A stretch of DNA of 64,000 bases from positions 21,719,501-21,783,500 of the forward strand of contig NC_046680.1 of the NCBI RefSeq assembly GCF_009870125.1. The letters are read 5' to 3'. A model generated the notes under the pieces. The model saw nothing but the letters and a program-made list of their open reading frames with translations. It did not search any database and was not told the DNA's origin. The position numbers and the translations under genes are program-made. This document shows positions 1-11,806 of this stretch, piece by piece (the first letter of the stretch is position 1; each line of letters starts with the position of its first letter). This stretch comes from Drosophila pseudoobscura (taxonomy: Eukaryota; Arthropoda; Insecta; Diptera; Drosophilidae).

Positions 1-3000
1 TATTGTTGGGCATTATTTTCATCTCACTTTAAGAATTTCTATAGCAAAGAAGACAAAAAAACAAGTATAGGGTATATTCTAGTCGAAATGCTGAATGTCA
101 TATTCATACTTGTAGTATTGGTATTCATTTGCATTTTTATGCGTTCCGTTGACGTTGTGGTTGATATTTTACAATGTGTATTTCTCTTCTCTCTTTTTTT
201 CGTGAATTTCCTATGAGATTTTTCAAGCTGTACATCTTTCGAGCTCAGCTCAATTAAAATTTCACTCACACACCGCCAGAAACTGCGCATTTGATCGATC
301 GATGGTTCCATAACTGGCCCCTTCACCTGACCTTGACTTGGTCGCTGGGAGTCTTATCCACTTGGGATACTATTAATATTCCAACTTGTAACGACCACTT
401 TATCAATTTTTTGCGAAAATGGTTCGATGTCAGTTCAAAAATAACTACCAGCACTTGATATTTCACAAAAAGAAAGGACTGACCGGAGGTGCCGCAGCAA
501 TTGATACCCTTTCCGATAGTTGGGGTCACTCTCTAAGATTGCAAAACTCTGGCTAAAAACATAATACCCTCAGAATAAAAAGAGAAATACTGAGTAGTGC
601 AGCTATCAGTAATTTCCCCTCTGGGACATTGACAGACGGCCTGGACTGTGTGTGGGACATTTATTTCATTGTACAGGTTAAACACTCTATAATGGAACAT
701 TCAAGCTCAATTAGTCACCAGATACCAGATATGACAGCACATGAAAGTGATGACAAATACAGTTTGAAGATTTCAGTTGATGATTTGTTTTTATATTTTA
801 AATGCTGACCATTGAATGGGTGTGTTTTTTTGGGCAAGTGTCACTGTATTGCAATGCACAGATATACAGATTTTGTAGTAGATATGTATGTATGTATGTG
901 TGGGAGGGCATACGCTTTTCTGTTGTTGTGTTTGCCTAACGATTGATTTAATTACCGTTGCCAGCTCATAGGCAAATTAATTAACATTTTTAACAAGCAA
1001 TCAATATGTTCAGCACACAAACATATGAATGTGTGTACATATTTCTGAATAATTTATCTGCTTAATTTCGCTTTAATGTTGTTTTTCTGCTTGCTCCACG
1101 AAACTCACTCGAAATCCACCTCTGTTCCATTTCCTTTCATTTGCATAGCGAGAGCAGGCATATTCAAACAGGGTGAGCCATTGCTGCTCTCTCGCTGTCT
1201 ATGGTCTGTATACAAAAACAAAATATGTTGTGGTGTTCCTTAAATAATATCATACACACGCCAATATCTTGCGAGCGGGTTTTGGTAATGATTCACCCTA
1301 CTTAACACACACTTTGGGAAGATTAAGCAGCCAAGAAAGAGAGCGAGAGAGAGAGAGCCGTTTAGCTTTGCCATTGTTTCTGTTGTTCTTGTATTTCTGT
1401 TATTTGTGCTTCTGCTGCTGCTGCTGCGCTGCCCTGTGTTTCTCTCTCTCTCCCCCCACTCTCCTGCTGCGGTTGCTTTTGTTTAAGTCCCGCAATCTTT
1501 TGTGTTTGCCTTTTGCACATTTTTAATCCACGTTAGTGCATCTGTCACAGCTCTCTGCCCGCGTCGCTGCCCAGCCAGCCGCCTCTGGCCACGTCGCTGT
1601 CGCTGTTGTCACTGCCTCTGCCAGCGACTCTCATTAGTGCCGGGCAGAGCGACTCTATGCGAATTTATTTGGCTCGAAATTGCACTCACTAAAATACCAA
1701 CAATCTGACCTTGATACCGAGCACTGCGAAGAAGAGGGAGCACCACACCAGAGCAAAGACAATGAGAAGCACACGGGATGAGAGGCATGGGATGTTTTTA
1801 ATTTCTACTATTTTTATTATCGCACACACACGCCAGCAGGCAGCAATGCATTCGGTTTTACTTTTATTTTTGCGTAATGATCTCCTCCACCGGCCCTCTG
1901 GCTCTCCGTCTCTCCGTTCATGACGTTCAATGTGTCGATGCGATGGCTGCTGCTGGTCAACGAACCTGTTGAAACTTTGCCGTTTGCTTTTGTTAACTAA
2001 TAAACACAACTTGTTAGTTTTTATTATCTGAACAAAATTGACAACAGCAAAAACAACAACCACACTTGAGACCGCCCCACTCAAGAGAGCAACAACAACA
2101 ATGTTGCCAGCTACCGATGCTCCTCCGGCTGGCAGCAGCGAAGCTATGTATGTAATGTAGCTAGAAAGAGACGGACAGACAAACGGACAGACAGAGAGGC
2201 TCTCTGGAAATATGAGCAGAAATTATCAGTGGGAAAGCGAGGAACGGAACAGTGGAACATAGTGCAATATCGTGATGTGCTTTATACGGGAAAGCGAAGC
2301 AATTAATTTTGCATCCCTAGTTCAGGTTCCCTCTGACGCTGACTAGTTGGGGCAGTTTTTTGGGCGTTTAGCCACTCCCCAAGACCAACACGAATTTCCA
2401 ATTCCGCAAAAAGCACACAGAAAACCGACGAAAACTCGCACAGTGGCTGCAAACTGCCGACTACAAAATATTGTGGAAAACGTAGCCACAAAACACAACA
2501 ACATGGAACAGCGGGTGCTTGGGGTGGGGGAAAACCACAGCGACAGTGGGCTCGGAAATTCCACCCCACTCAAGGCGAAATATGACTGCAGTACATCAAT
2601 CGGAGACCACTGTGCAGTAGTTGGACAAGAACGTCGTCCCCCGCTGATGCCGGCCGTTCGCCCCGCTTCCCGCATTCGAAGTCGATGTCGAGTATGTGGC
2701 GATAGCTTGACAACGATAAATTTTGTTATGCTCTGGGTATGTTCCGCAGCGAGAGAGAGATGGGGGATAGAGAGTGGAAGAGAGAAAGAACGCAGAACAG
2801 AGTTCTATGCGCTTTGTTCGCGTTTCGTTTGCATCCCTGTGTGCGTCGGCGTTGGCGTTGGCGTTGGCAGCGGCGTTAACGTTGGCATCCGCATCGTCCT
2901 GGATAGCCTGGCACTTGTCGTCGCTGTTTCTGCTGCTGCTGCTGCTGCTGCAGGACCACTCCTTCCACGCTCTCCCCATCTCAGGTCTACCTTCCACACT

Positions 3001-3473
3001 ACCCATGTGGTAATGGGCACAAAACCGCTTGTCGCTTTCATGTGTGCGCGCTTATCACATTATTTCGCTATTTATAGTTTTGCCTGCAATTTTGCTGCTC
3101 TCTCTCTCTTCTCTTTTTTTATAGCACACGCCTCGCTCTCTCTCTCTCTCTATCACGTTGTATATGTTGCGGTTATTGTTATGATTGGTCTTGAGGCTTA
3201 CGTACATCTGTACCCTTTGCCGAGGGTATTAAGGTTTTGATCAGAGATTTAAAGCGAAGAAAGAGTTGCCTGACTGCCAGGGGATGGCGATGACTCGTTA
3301 AGGGTATCAATGAAGCTTTTAGTCTTTCCTGTTGTCGGGTGGAGGGAGGGAGAGGGAACATCTCTTTATGGATTGTCGCCATTAGCTTCGCTTATCGTTC
3401 GTCGTTCGGCTTGTCAATAATGCAATCAATTTTTGTTCTCTTTGATTAAGGCAATATTATGATCGTGCGAGTA

Positions 3474-3498
3474 TGTGTGTGTGTGTGTGTGTGTGTGC
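3474..3498. repeat. (GT)n microsatellite
   Basis: An uninterrupted GT dinucleotide tract of about 12 units is followed directly by a short GC alternation. It lies in non-coding DNA. Confidence 0.9.
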
Positions 3499-5215
3499 GC
3501 GCCTCTCTGTGTCTCTATTACATTTATCGTTCATTGTGGATGCAGCTTGCGGCACAATTGCGGTCTATACATACATACATATGAATGGAGTTGTTGCCAC
3601 ACTCAATTGTTATGCAGGGGAGATCGGCCTTGCGGCTATAAGCTTTTCGATTTCGTAAAAGGTCATCGAGCACCACCTCTTGCCCCGTTGGCAAACTTCT
3701 TCACTGCCAAAAAACAGCAGAACCAGCAATAGATGGAAAGATTGTAGAATCGCTGGGCTTCTTCTTCCATTGAGTATACCTGTTTCTTGCCCCACCATGG
3801 TTGCCGGCCCACACTTGGCGGTGAGGTGGTGGCTCCGACAACGTCAATGCAACATACTCCTTGCTCCGCACGCTCTGACGTGTACGCGCACCATAACGAA
3901 ATTAGACGATCCCTAATTGGGTTAGTACGTAATTTATGAGAGCCATGCCAAATGGCCGCCGATTGCCGTGAAGTGTCCGGAACAAGAAAGCTAATCAGAA
4001 ACTTTTGCTCCAACACCCAAAAAGCCCCGAAAACATTACCACCGTCTGCCCAAACCCCCCATCCCCCCATCCCTTCCAAATATAATCCAATTAATTTTTG
4101 TCACACGGAAAAGACAACAAAAATGGAAATAACCACCAGATAGAATGAAACGACGAAAAAGTTCGTAGATTACTCCTGTGGCCACAATTATTTATTGTTA
4201 TTGTACATTTTCATATGTTGCACACACCGTCCAGGCTAGGGTTGCGACACCAACAACAACAGCGAGGAGTGAGGAGCGACAAGCATGCGCGGCTGCAGCG
4301 ACGCTTTTGGCACACAAATCTCAATTTAAAACAATCAAACGCAATGAAAAACATAAGCTCGGGGAAAAGCGAAAATGCGTAGAGTAAATAAACGCACTGT
4401 GCATACCCTTTCCAAACCAATTACGTCCTCATTTCACTGACAATAATTTATTTAAATGTAAAACCGAAATAGCCCTATCCCCTGCGGATAGGGGAAAAAT
4501 AACAGTTGCAGATTTCAGCAAAGCACCTTCAAATGGATACCCTTCAAATTTAACTCAAAATGCTTTTCAAGACAGATAGTACCTTCCCCACATTCAGCGT
4601 ATAGAAAAAAAAACTGAAAAACTGTAAACAAACGAAAATGTGCACGAAAACGTTCATGAGTGCATACATATAAGCAGACAGAGCCGCAGCCGTTCACGTA
4701 CACGTCCATGCACACATACAGTTGCACGCGGGGGCCAGAAAATCAACTTGGCGATGGCGCAATACACGCACACACACACACACACACAAACAGAAATGCC
4801 CCGACTGTTTGTTTGCAAGAGCAAGAGCGAGCGGAGCAACGCGTGAGACAGTCGGCGTGCCGGTGAGTAAGAGAGACAGACAGACAGACAGACAAACGTA
4901 ACGACGGCCGAAACTACAAAAGCGTTTCATATCTCACCGTCAGTCGGTCGCACTTTTCCATGTTCCACTTACTCACGTGCCAGAAGAACATGACGACGTT
5001 CCGTCAGTGTTCCATATCGTTCCACGCCTTGGCAATGAAACATTTCAGAGAGTGAGTGAATAACACGTTTTTGTCCCAATCCAATGAATGGAAATGAAAC
5101 ACGCCACGCTCTCTCTCTCTCTCTCGTCTTTTGTCGGAAATGTTACCAAACATACGCTTTCTAACAGCATGAGTCCGCAACACTTGACTTCGCTGCCACA
5201 TGCTGCGATACTTTG

Positions 5216-5420
5216 TATCGAAGTTTAAAATTGTGTTATCGAACTTTAAAAAGGAGAAATGTGGAAGATGGATATAGAGCCTAGTAGTCAGATCAACGAA
5301 ATATGCATTAACAATGCAATATATATTCCTTAGAAATCAAGTTGCTCCAGGAGATAGTAGAGCTATACGAGAGACGCCTCCAATTCAGAAGACCCGTCTG
5401 CCAAAATAAACTTGTATCGA
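5216..5420. promoter_or_regulatory. Three TATCGAA boxes upstream of a putative 5' exon
   Basis: TATCGAAGTTTAA (from 5216), TATCGAACTTTAA (from 5237) and TATCGAACTTAAA (from 5415) share a core like half of the DREF/BEAF-32 target TATCGATA. They sit 200-400 bp before a putative 5' UTR exon. Promoter function is inferred from motif and position only. Confidence 0.3.
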
Positions 5421-5599
5421 ACTTAAATAACAATTTGATCGCACCTAAGCAAACTTATCGCACATAATTTTTCAACATGTTGATGTTGTTCCGGCAACAT
5501 GAGTTCTAGCAACATGAGGCCAATCACCATATATATCAGCTGCGCACGGTTGTAAACATGTTTCCCGCAAATTCGGCAAACTGAATAGCGGAATAGCGG

Positions 5600-5921
5600 C
5601 AACGGAAACAACTGAAAGAGTCGACAGAAACGGCCTTGCCGCTCAATCCCAATCCCACTCGTGAACGTGCCGCGGAAAACGAAGCAACGGAGAGATAGTG
5701 TCAAATTTGTCTCAAAATATTATTCAAAAACGAGCGAGAAGCAGCTGTGCCGTGAGAAATAAAGTGAGAAAGACAAACACCGACGGCAAAACACTGCGGC
5801 AAAAAGCAAGATTAGTAGTGCGTAACAAAGTGACTAACGCTGAAGCAGAGCTTAAACAAATAACTAAACAAGAGATAGCGATTTTTTGCCAATTCAGAGC
5901 AAACAAAAATTCCAAATATTT
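5600..5921 (+). other. Putative 5' UTR exon ending in a strong splice donor
   Basis: The stretch has the A-rich, pyrimidine-poor composition usual for Drosophila leaders and ends at a near-consensus donor, TTT|GTAAGTAT, with the GT at 5922-5923. No long frame opens in it. The only recognised genes downstream on this strand are the Tom40 paralog and bin3. A distal first exon of bin3, about 25 kb from its start codon and enclosing tomboy40 in an intron, is an inference. The start of transcription was not located. Confidence 0.3.
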
Positions 5922-6761
5922 GTAAGTATTTGCCGAAATAAAAATAGAGAGAATTTAAACCACATTTCACTCCCTTGCAAGTGTCGAAAAATGCAGTCAA
6001 AGAATGTGTGTGAGCTTGTGAGTGTTTGTGTGAGAGTTTAAATAGCGCACAACAACAATTAAAGATGTGTTGTATGCTCTTCTTCTTCCTCGTCTTCCTC
6101 AACGACATTTGCACGCAGAGAGCGCGCGCACAGTGTGCAGAGAGTGTGGAAAGTGCGACTAATTGGTGCTCATTCCCATGAGAGTCGAATTTCGTGAGCG
6201 CGTGAACCACTGTGCGGGAAATAAAACGTAGTGAACGAACGGCGGAGCAGCAAAAACAACAACAAAAGGAAATCCTATAAATAACAGAAAGAAATATTTA
6301 TCAATAGCGAAGAGAGAGGGAGAGAGAGAGCAAGAGTGTGTGTGAGTGAGAGGGGTAGAGTGCGGGAAAATAATTAAGGCAGGAAAATTAAAGCATTTCA
6401 AAATGAAATTGGCACTCTCTTCTTCCGCTCAAAGAGTGTGCTTGTTCGTGGCTGTGTGTGTGCGTGGGTGTGTGTGTCGGAGTGGGAGGAAATACCACGG
6501 ATTCATTCTCCCAGATAAATGGATGGATTTCTGGATGGACATGGCTGGCTTATAACTTAACTGATATTTAATTAGTGATTAAATCCTAATGTGCCAGTCA
6601 CGGGGATTGGCTGCTCGGGGCCCAGGTGACGGTGACGGTGACGAGCCCCTTGGGAGTTGGCATTGCTTTGTGGCGGTAGGCAATCGTGTGGGGGAGGGAG
6701 GGGAAAGGTGGCAAACAATTTGTGTGTTAAGTGATCTTAGAAGTGACCCGCAAATTGCACT

Positions 6762-7453
6762 GTTGCCACACTTCTAGGGTGAAATGTGCAGAGTCGAGTC
6801 TACTACGGTGCCTGTTGCAGTGCTGTCAAACTTCAGAGGTCAAAATAATTGCCTATTGAGTGCTGAACGAGAAAGCGAAAAGAGAATAATTTGCAAGCCA
6901 ATGATCTGTACAGTCGCTTTGAGCTGCAGCGTTGCCACACTTCATTGGTCAAGCCATGTTAGTAGATGATCTATGCCGTTTGCTTCATGCCTAAATGATT
7001 CCCATTTGGATCTGTTTATGGAGCTAGTAAGTGACACACAACGTTGCCAAATTTCTTAAGTGAAAAGTATTGCACATATAGTCTAACTATTGATCCAGCA
7101 ACGTTGCCAAACTTCACGGAAAAGAATTATACAATCTACGGAATGTTTTTGTTGAAAAATTAACAATTTCACAACGTTGCTAAAGTAGATCGATTTTTTT
7201 TAGCACTAGTTTTAGAAAATTTCCACGTTTTCCAGTTTCTTTGAAAGCAAAACACTTTTCCCAAGCTATTTAAATCGATATTATTCCAACTAATTGTGAT
7301 GTCTAATGTTTTTTCTGACGTTTATGATTTTACAATTGTTTCGTAGAATTTCAACGCTGGCGAACTTTTATGATTCAAATAATTGCCTCTAAGGGCAAGA
7401 CACTTTGCGAAACTGAATTATCGCTCATTAAACTGTTTAACAACGTTGCTAAA
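6762..7453 (+). repeat. Decayed repeat series with core GTTGCCAAACTTC
   Basis: Eight related boxes all lie on the + strand: GTTGCCACACTTC at 6762, GCTGTCAAACTTC at 6822, GTTGCCACACTTC at 6931, GTTGCCAAATTTC at 7043, GTTGCCAAACTTC at 7103, GTTGCTAAAG at 7176, GCTGGCGAACTTT at 7356 and GTTGCTAAAA at 7445. The first five have spacings of 60, 109, 112 and 60 bp, which suggests a degenerate tandem array rather than chance. Several are preceded by ACAAC and followed by GGTCAAA or GTGAAAA. Confidence 0.55.
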
Positions 7454-8393
7454 AAATGTGCCTAAGTTTGCTTGGAAATTCGTTGAAATCAAGTCGTTTG
7501 ACCCCAATAATTTGCAATCTGTGGCCCAGAATCTCGAATTATAAAAAAAAATTACCAGCACAGGCAACGCCCCCACGACGAGCACGCTCCGCTCCGCTCC
7601 ATCATCTTGCCCCAATGGCCCGCTCACCCCCATCCGCAGTGGGTGGGGATGGACGGTGGAGGTCTATTTCAATTTCATTAAAATGTCTGGCGGCAATTAA
7701 ATTTGCATAAATTAGACATGGCCGGCGCATTTGACGCACGCTCCATGTGCAACAAAAAAAAAACACGAAAAATTCTTGCGATTAAAAAAGTGGAAAAAAC
7801 TAAGTCAAAAGAAAGAAAAAAATGAAATTATGTTGCTTTAATTAATCACAACAAATGTCCGAAAGCGGCGGTTGCTATCTCTCTCTCACTCTCGATACTG
7901 GCACTGTCCAAGCAGCTTCCATCTCTTTCTCTATTTTCTAGGAGCAGCGGCATTTTGCACATTGAAAAAAAAAAACAATTTTAATGAAGCAGAACTAATT
8001 TCTAATTAAAAGCAACATTAAAAAACAGAACACAATAAGGTTGTCGGTCGGGAGGGGGGGGAGAACCGAAAAAAAGAACAGAACAGACTCTCAGCAGCAT
8101 CGGGAGAGGCGAATGTGTTGGGGAGAGAGCGCCGGCGGCCCGCAAGAATGAAGCTGCTTAGCGACACACGGGCAATAACGAGTTTAAAGCTCCGCTAGCT
8201 TTTGAGCTCGCTCACGCACACACACACGTGCACAAAGCAAGCAGACAGCCGACCACAGTCGGACATTGAAAGGGGGAGAGAGAGAGAGAGACGGACACAC
8301 ACATAAAAGTTCTATACTTTTATTTTTATACGCAGCCCAAAAATAATCGCATTATGATAAGAAAAAAAGAGCGCAACCAGCCATCTCTCGCTA

Positions 8394-8397
<4 letters not shown>

Positions 8398-8427
<30 letters not shown>
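8398..8427. repeat. (CT)n microsatellite
   Basis: A long uninterrupted CT tract, read as GA on the other strand. Such tracts can bind GAGA factor, but nothing here ties it to a promoter. Confidence 0.9.
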
Positions 8428-8431
<4 letters not shown>

Positions 8432-8517
8432 AGACTATCTGTGTCTGTGGCTGGGTATGTGCTTGTGTGCGCGACGAAAAAGAGGTAACAGCGGAGATGG
8501 CGGGTCAAACCTTATGG

Positions 8518-8664
8518 AAGCTTTGATACCCTTGGAAATGAGATATTCTTTGCGGGGATTTATAGGGATATATATGCAGATTTGAAACGAGGGGCCTCTG
8601 AGGGATACATAAATAAATCAACTTTTGCCATCGAAATTCTAGTAAAAATATATTAGAGGGTATA
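8518..8664. repeat. GATACCCTTG ... AGAGGGTATAA remnant of a dispersed repeat
   Basis: TATGGAAGCTTTGATACCCT near 8514-8533 faces AGAGGGTATAAAA near 8653-8665. A close relative of the first box, TATGGAAGCTTTAGATACCC, recurs near 22178, and the facing pair recurs compactly at 20693-20718. The pattern suggests remnants of one dispersed inverted-repeat family. The family is not identified. Confidence 0.35.
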
Positions 8665-9375
8665 AAACGAAGCAGGAGGCGGGAGGTCTCGTGCCCCAGC
8701 AAGCAGTGCGGTGCGGTACGGTACACAATTTATATTTGCTTTTAATGCTTGTTGCTGCTGCGGCCCGCTGCGGCCTGCTGCTGCCTTTTTTGCTGCTTGC
8801 AAACAAATAAAACTGGTTTTCAAGTCAATTAAACAAAACAAAAAAAAAATCAAAAGAAAAAACCAGGAGAAACACACAAAAAAAAACAAGCAAAAGCAGA
8901 AAAAGGAGCAGAGCAGGGAAAATAAATGCAGAAGAAGTAATAGTAGAAGATGAAGAAAATGACAAAAAAAAAACCCAAAAACGAATGGAGCAACTTTTCC
9001 AGCAATAGATGGAAACCAACGATGAGGAAAAAGAGGAAAGGGGAAAGAGGAAGAGGCACAGATGCCGTGCGCCCGATATGTGATATCAAATATTATACAT
9101 CTCTCAAATGTTGATTTTTGCCCAATTTGCAAGAGTTCTCCCTCATTGAAACTAAATACCAAATAATTGAACACTTGATCATCAGTTTTTGAGCTTGTTA
9201 AATCAGAAAATGAAACACATAAAAGCCCTTAAAATTCACGACCCCTGTATAAATGGCTTAAAACAGGGCTTTGAAGAGATTTTCAGACATGGCAATTTTT
9301 CAAAATAATATTTGCGGTAAAGTAAATAAATAAAATGAGAATGCATGGACACAAAACTCTTCTACTGTCTCTCTT

Positions 9376-9402
9376 TGTGTGTGTGTGTGTGTGTGTGTGT
9401 GT
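9376..9402. repeat. (TG)n microsatellite
   Basis: An uninterrupted TG tract of about 13 units in non-coding DNA. Confidence 0.9.
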
Positions 9403-11040
9403 TTAAGAGGAAAATCGGATAACTGAGGGAAAAATATTTAATGTCAGCTGTGGGAGATTTCCAAATATTTCGAAAGGCTGTGTGTCCCACGCCCCGTCTA
9501 TGCCCCAAAATATCGATTTAAAAAGCTCTTGTTTAATTGAAGACCTCAAAATGTTTTTGTTGTTGTGTCGTTGGGTGCCAAAATATGACAAAAGTATACA
9601 TATACATATGTACACACACACGCAGAAGAGGAGTACACTCTGCTCCCCCTGTCTCCCCTCTCTCTCTATTCTCTGTCTCTGACTCTCTGTGAAATGCAAT
9701 GCCTTTGCAAACAATGTGAAAATATGCAAAGAAATCAAAAATGCAAACAGAATGAGCTGCAACTAGAACTCACCCTCCTCCCCCCGCGGGGCATTGGGGG
9801 AAGGAGCATAAGGACATGGCATTCATGTGGGGCTCTAATAAAAATCCTCAACTAAGAAACAAAAATACCCCGCGAGGAAATGATTTAAATAAAAGCAAAC
9901 AATAAAATGGCACGAGACACAAGAAGAGAGGGAGGAGAGGGGGAGAGTAGAAAAGCAAATGCCGACGGCATTTTGTTAAAGCCAGAAAGTCCGAGATTTC
10001 CCGCCCCGCCCCGCTCCTCTCCAATTATAAAGTCTCTTCGCCTAAGACCAGGGATTTGCCATCCAGACAGTCGCCTGTCACACCTCAAAAGGAAGGCTCG
10101 GACGGGGAGGGAGGGGGTGTGTGTGTGTGTGTGTTAATGCCAAGGTTAACGGGAAAGAATGTTGATTGGAAATGTTACAAGGAAAAAGCATTGTATAGAT
10201 AGTTGATGCTTTAACGGTTCAATTCCCTCCGAGTGGCCTCCTAGTCGCCTCCTCTTCCTCTTCCTCGTCCTTGTCATATTTCGTTACCATCCGAGCAACC
10301 TGCGCCACCAAATAAGCTCAGGCCAATTTATTTTCCATAACAACTGTGCTCTGCACTGCTGGCTGCAAAGAAAACAGAGAAAACAACCAACGAATCGGAA
10401 GAAAAAAACTCTGTTGCCCTTCAACTACGACTACAACCCAGAACCCAGAAGCAGGGAAAAATAACGAACGAACGTCAACCCTCCCAAAAATTGGCACAGT
10501 CAACTCCACGCGTTAGACACGCTGTCCCCCTCCCCCCCCCATCCTTTTCCATACCTTCGATTCTGGCCCGTCTCTCGATGTGCATTACATTCAGTTGATG
10601 TTGGGCACAGCACAGCAGAGCAGAGCACAGCAGAGCACAGCACAGCACACATATCCATTGTTTACAGGCCTATTCGTAATTTTCTGTAGCAGACAGAGCA
10701 AAAACAACAACAGGAATAACAATGATACCACGGGCACAGACGGACGGGCTATCCTCCGTTCTCTCTTTCGGTGGGGCCAGGGGCCCGGGGCAGAGGCAGA
10801 GGCAGGGGCCAATCTGAGAGCATGTCGGGGATCCATGCAAATTTCGAGGTTGGCTCTGGCTTTTTACTATGGAAATGAAGATGAGAAATTGTTCATCGAC
10901 TTGTTTTTCTCTGTTTAGCTGATGCCCTGTACTAGAGGCATGGTGCGAGGGGCGGGGGGGATTTGTTGTGTGTAACCCCCATATAAAAGAGTACGGTTTA
11001 GACGACAGCCACAGATTTTTCCAATATTTTATAATAGTTT

Positions 11041-11280
11041 TATAACAGCCGAATTTGTGTATGTAAATGAAAGAATAACAGTATAACGGATTAAAGAGTG
11101 CCAAAGAAAAGGTAAATTGAACAGTTGCATGTGAGGGAAACATTTTATACACAAGTATAACAGTTTCTAGGGATATATATAACAGTTTGTATAACAGTTT
11201 TAATGTTGTACACCAATATATAAGAAATTTAATTATATTAGTTTCAGTTCTGTATAACAGTAGAAAACTTTGTATAACAG
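11041..11280 (+). promoter_or_regulatory. Same-strand cluster of TATAACAG motifs
   Basis: Six exact TATAACAG octamers lie at 11041, 11156, 11178, 11190, 11253 and 11273, with two one-base variants at 11074 (AATAACAG) and 11082 (TATAACGG). Four are followed by TTT or TAG. All are on the + strand and the surroundings are not a simple tandem repeat. The core fits the Myb-type consensus YAACNG. A regulatory role is a guess; a decayed minisatellite is the main alternative. Confidence 0.4.
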
Positions 11281-11554
11281 TTTAAATTCATGCATCTCTA
11301 TGAGTAAGCAAGTCAATGAGACGACCCTCAGCTATCTCTCATACCTTTTGCATATTTCTTTGGCCCAAAGGGGTAACTTCCCGTCGAATATCTCCCTCCT
11401 TCCCGTCCCTTGTCCCTTGTCCCGTCTGTAGCAATTTCACATGTTTCACTTTGTTGATTTTTTTTTTCCTTTGGCATATTGAAATTAATGTAAATTTTTT
11501 CATACACTTGCGCCTTATTGGGTTTCATTTTTTCCACGCTTTAAACAGAACGGT

Positions 11555-11570
11555 GGGGGGGGGGGGGGGG
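11555..11570. repeat. Poly-G run (16 G)
   Basis: A 16-base homopolymer in non-coding DNA. Its exact length is likely to be polymorphic or uncertain in the assembly. Confidence 0.85.
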
Positions 11571-11778
11571 ATCCAGCAGTAGAAGCGGCTTATACGGACA
11601 GAGCGGAAGTGGCAGGAAGGATGATGGGGGAGAGGGGAAAGGAAGGTACGAGTACGAGTAGGTGTTGCAAGTGGCGGTTATTGATTTCGATTTTGTAGAG
11701 GGAAAGCTGCGTTCTTCTTGAGAATTTATTTGATAATGAAATACCATTTATGGCATCGTCAGTCGTCCTCCCGCCCTT

Positions 11779-11806
11779 GTCCGTGTCCGTGTCCGTGTCC
11801 GTGTCC
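11779..11806. repeat. (TGTCCG)n hexamer array
   Basis: About four and a half tandem copies of TGTCCG in non-coding DNA. Confidence 0.8.

Larger units (their letters stand above)
1..5599. other. Non-coding DNA upstream of the first recognisable gene
   Basis: No reading frame here has recognisable protein features or a credible exon structure. The stretch holds GA/CT tracts (about 1338-1357, 3137-3153), a TG tract at 3474-3498 and AC tracts near 4769-4790. Short frames on both strands are rich in Arg-Glu or Ser-Leu because they translate these microsatellites. It could be intergenic DNA or part of a long intron of a gene starting to the left; the window does not decide. Confidence 0.6.

Noticed and set aside
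39..529. Two overlapping minus-strand frames (39-326 and 323-529) with protein-like composition
   Set aside because: Neither opens with ATG, they are in different frames, and I recognise no family. A decayed gene remnant at the window edge remains possible but is not supported.
2347..3240. 297-aa plus-strand open frame
   Set aside because: The start is a GTG-type or weak start, the product changes from polar to Val/Gly/Ala and Leu/Ser runs from microsatellites, and no domain is visible.
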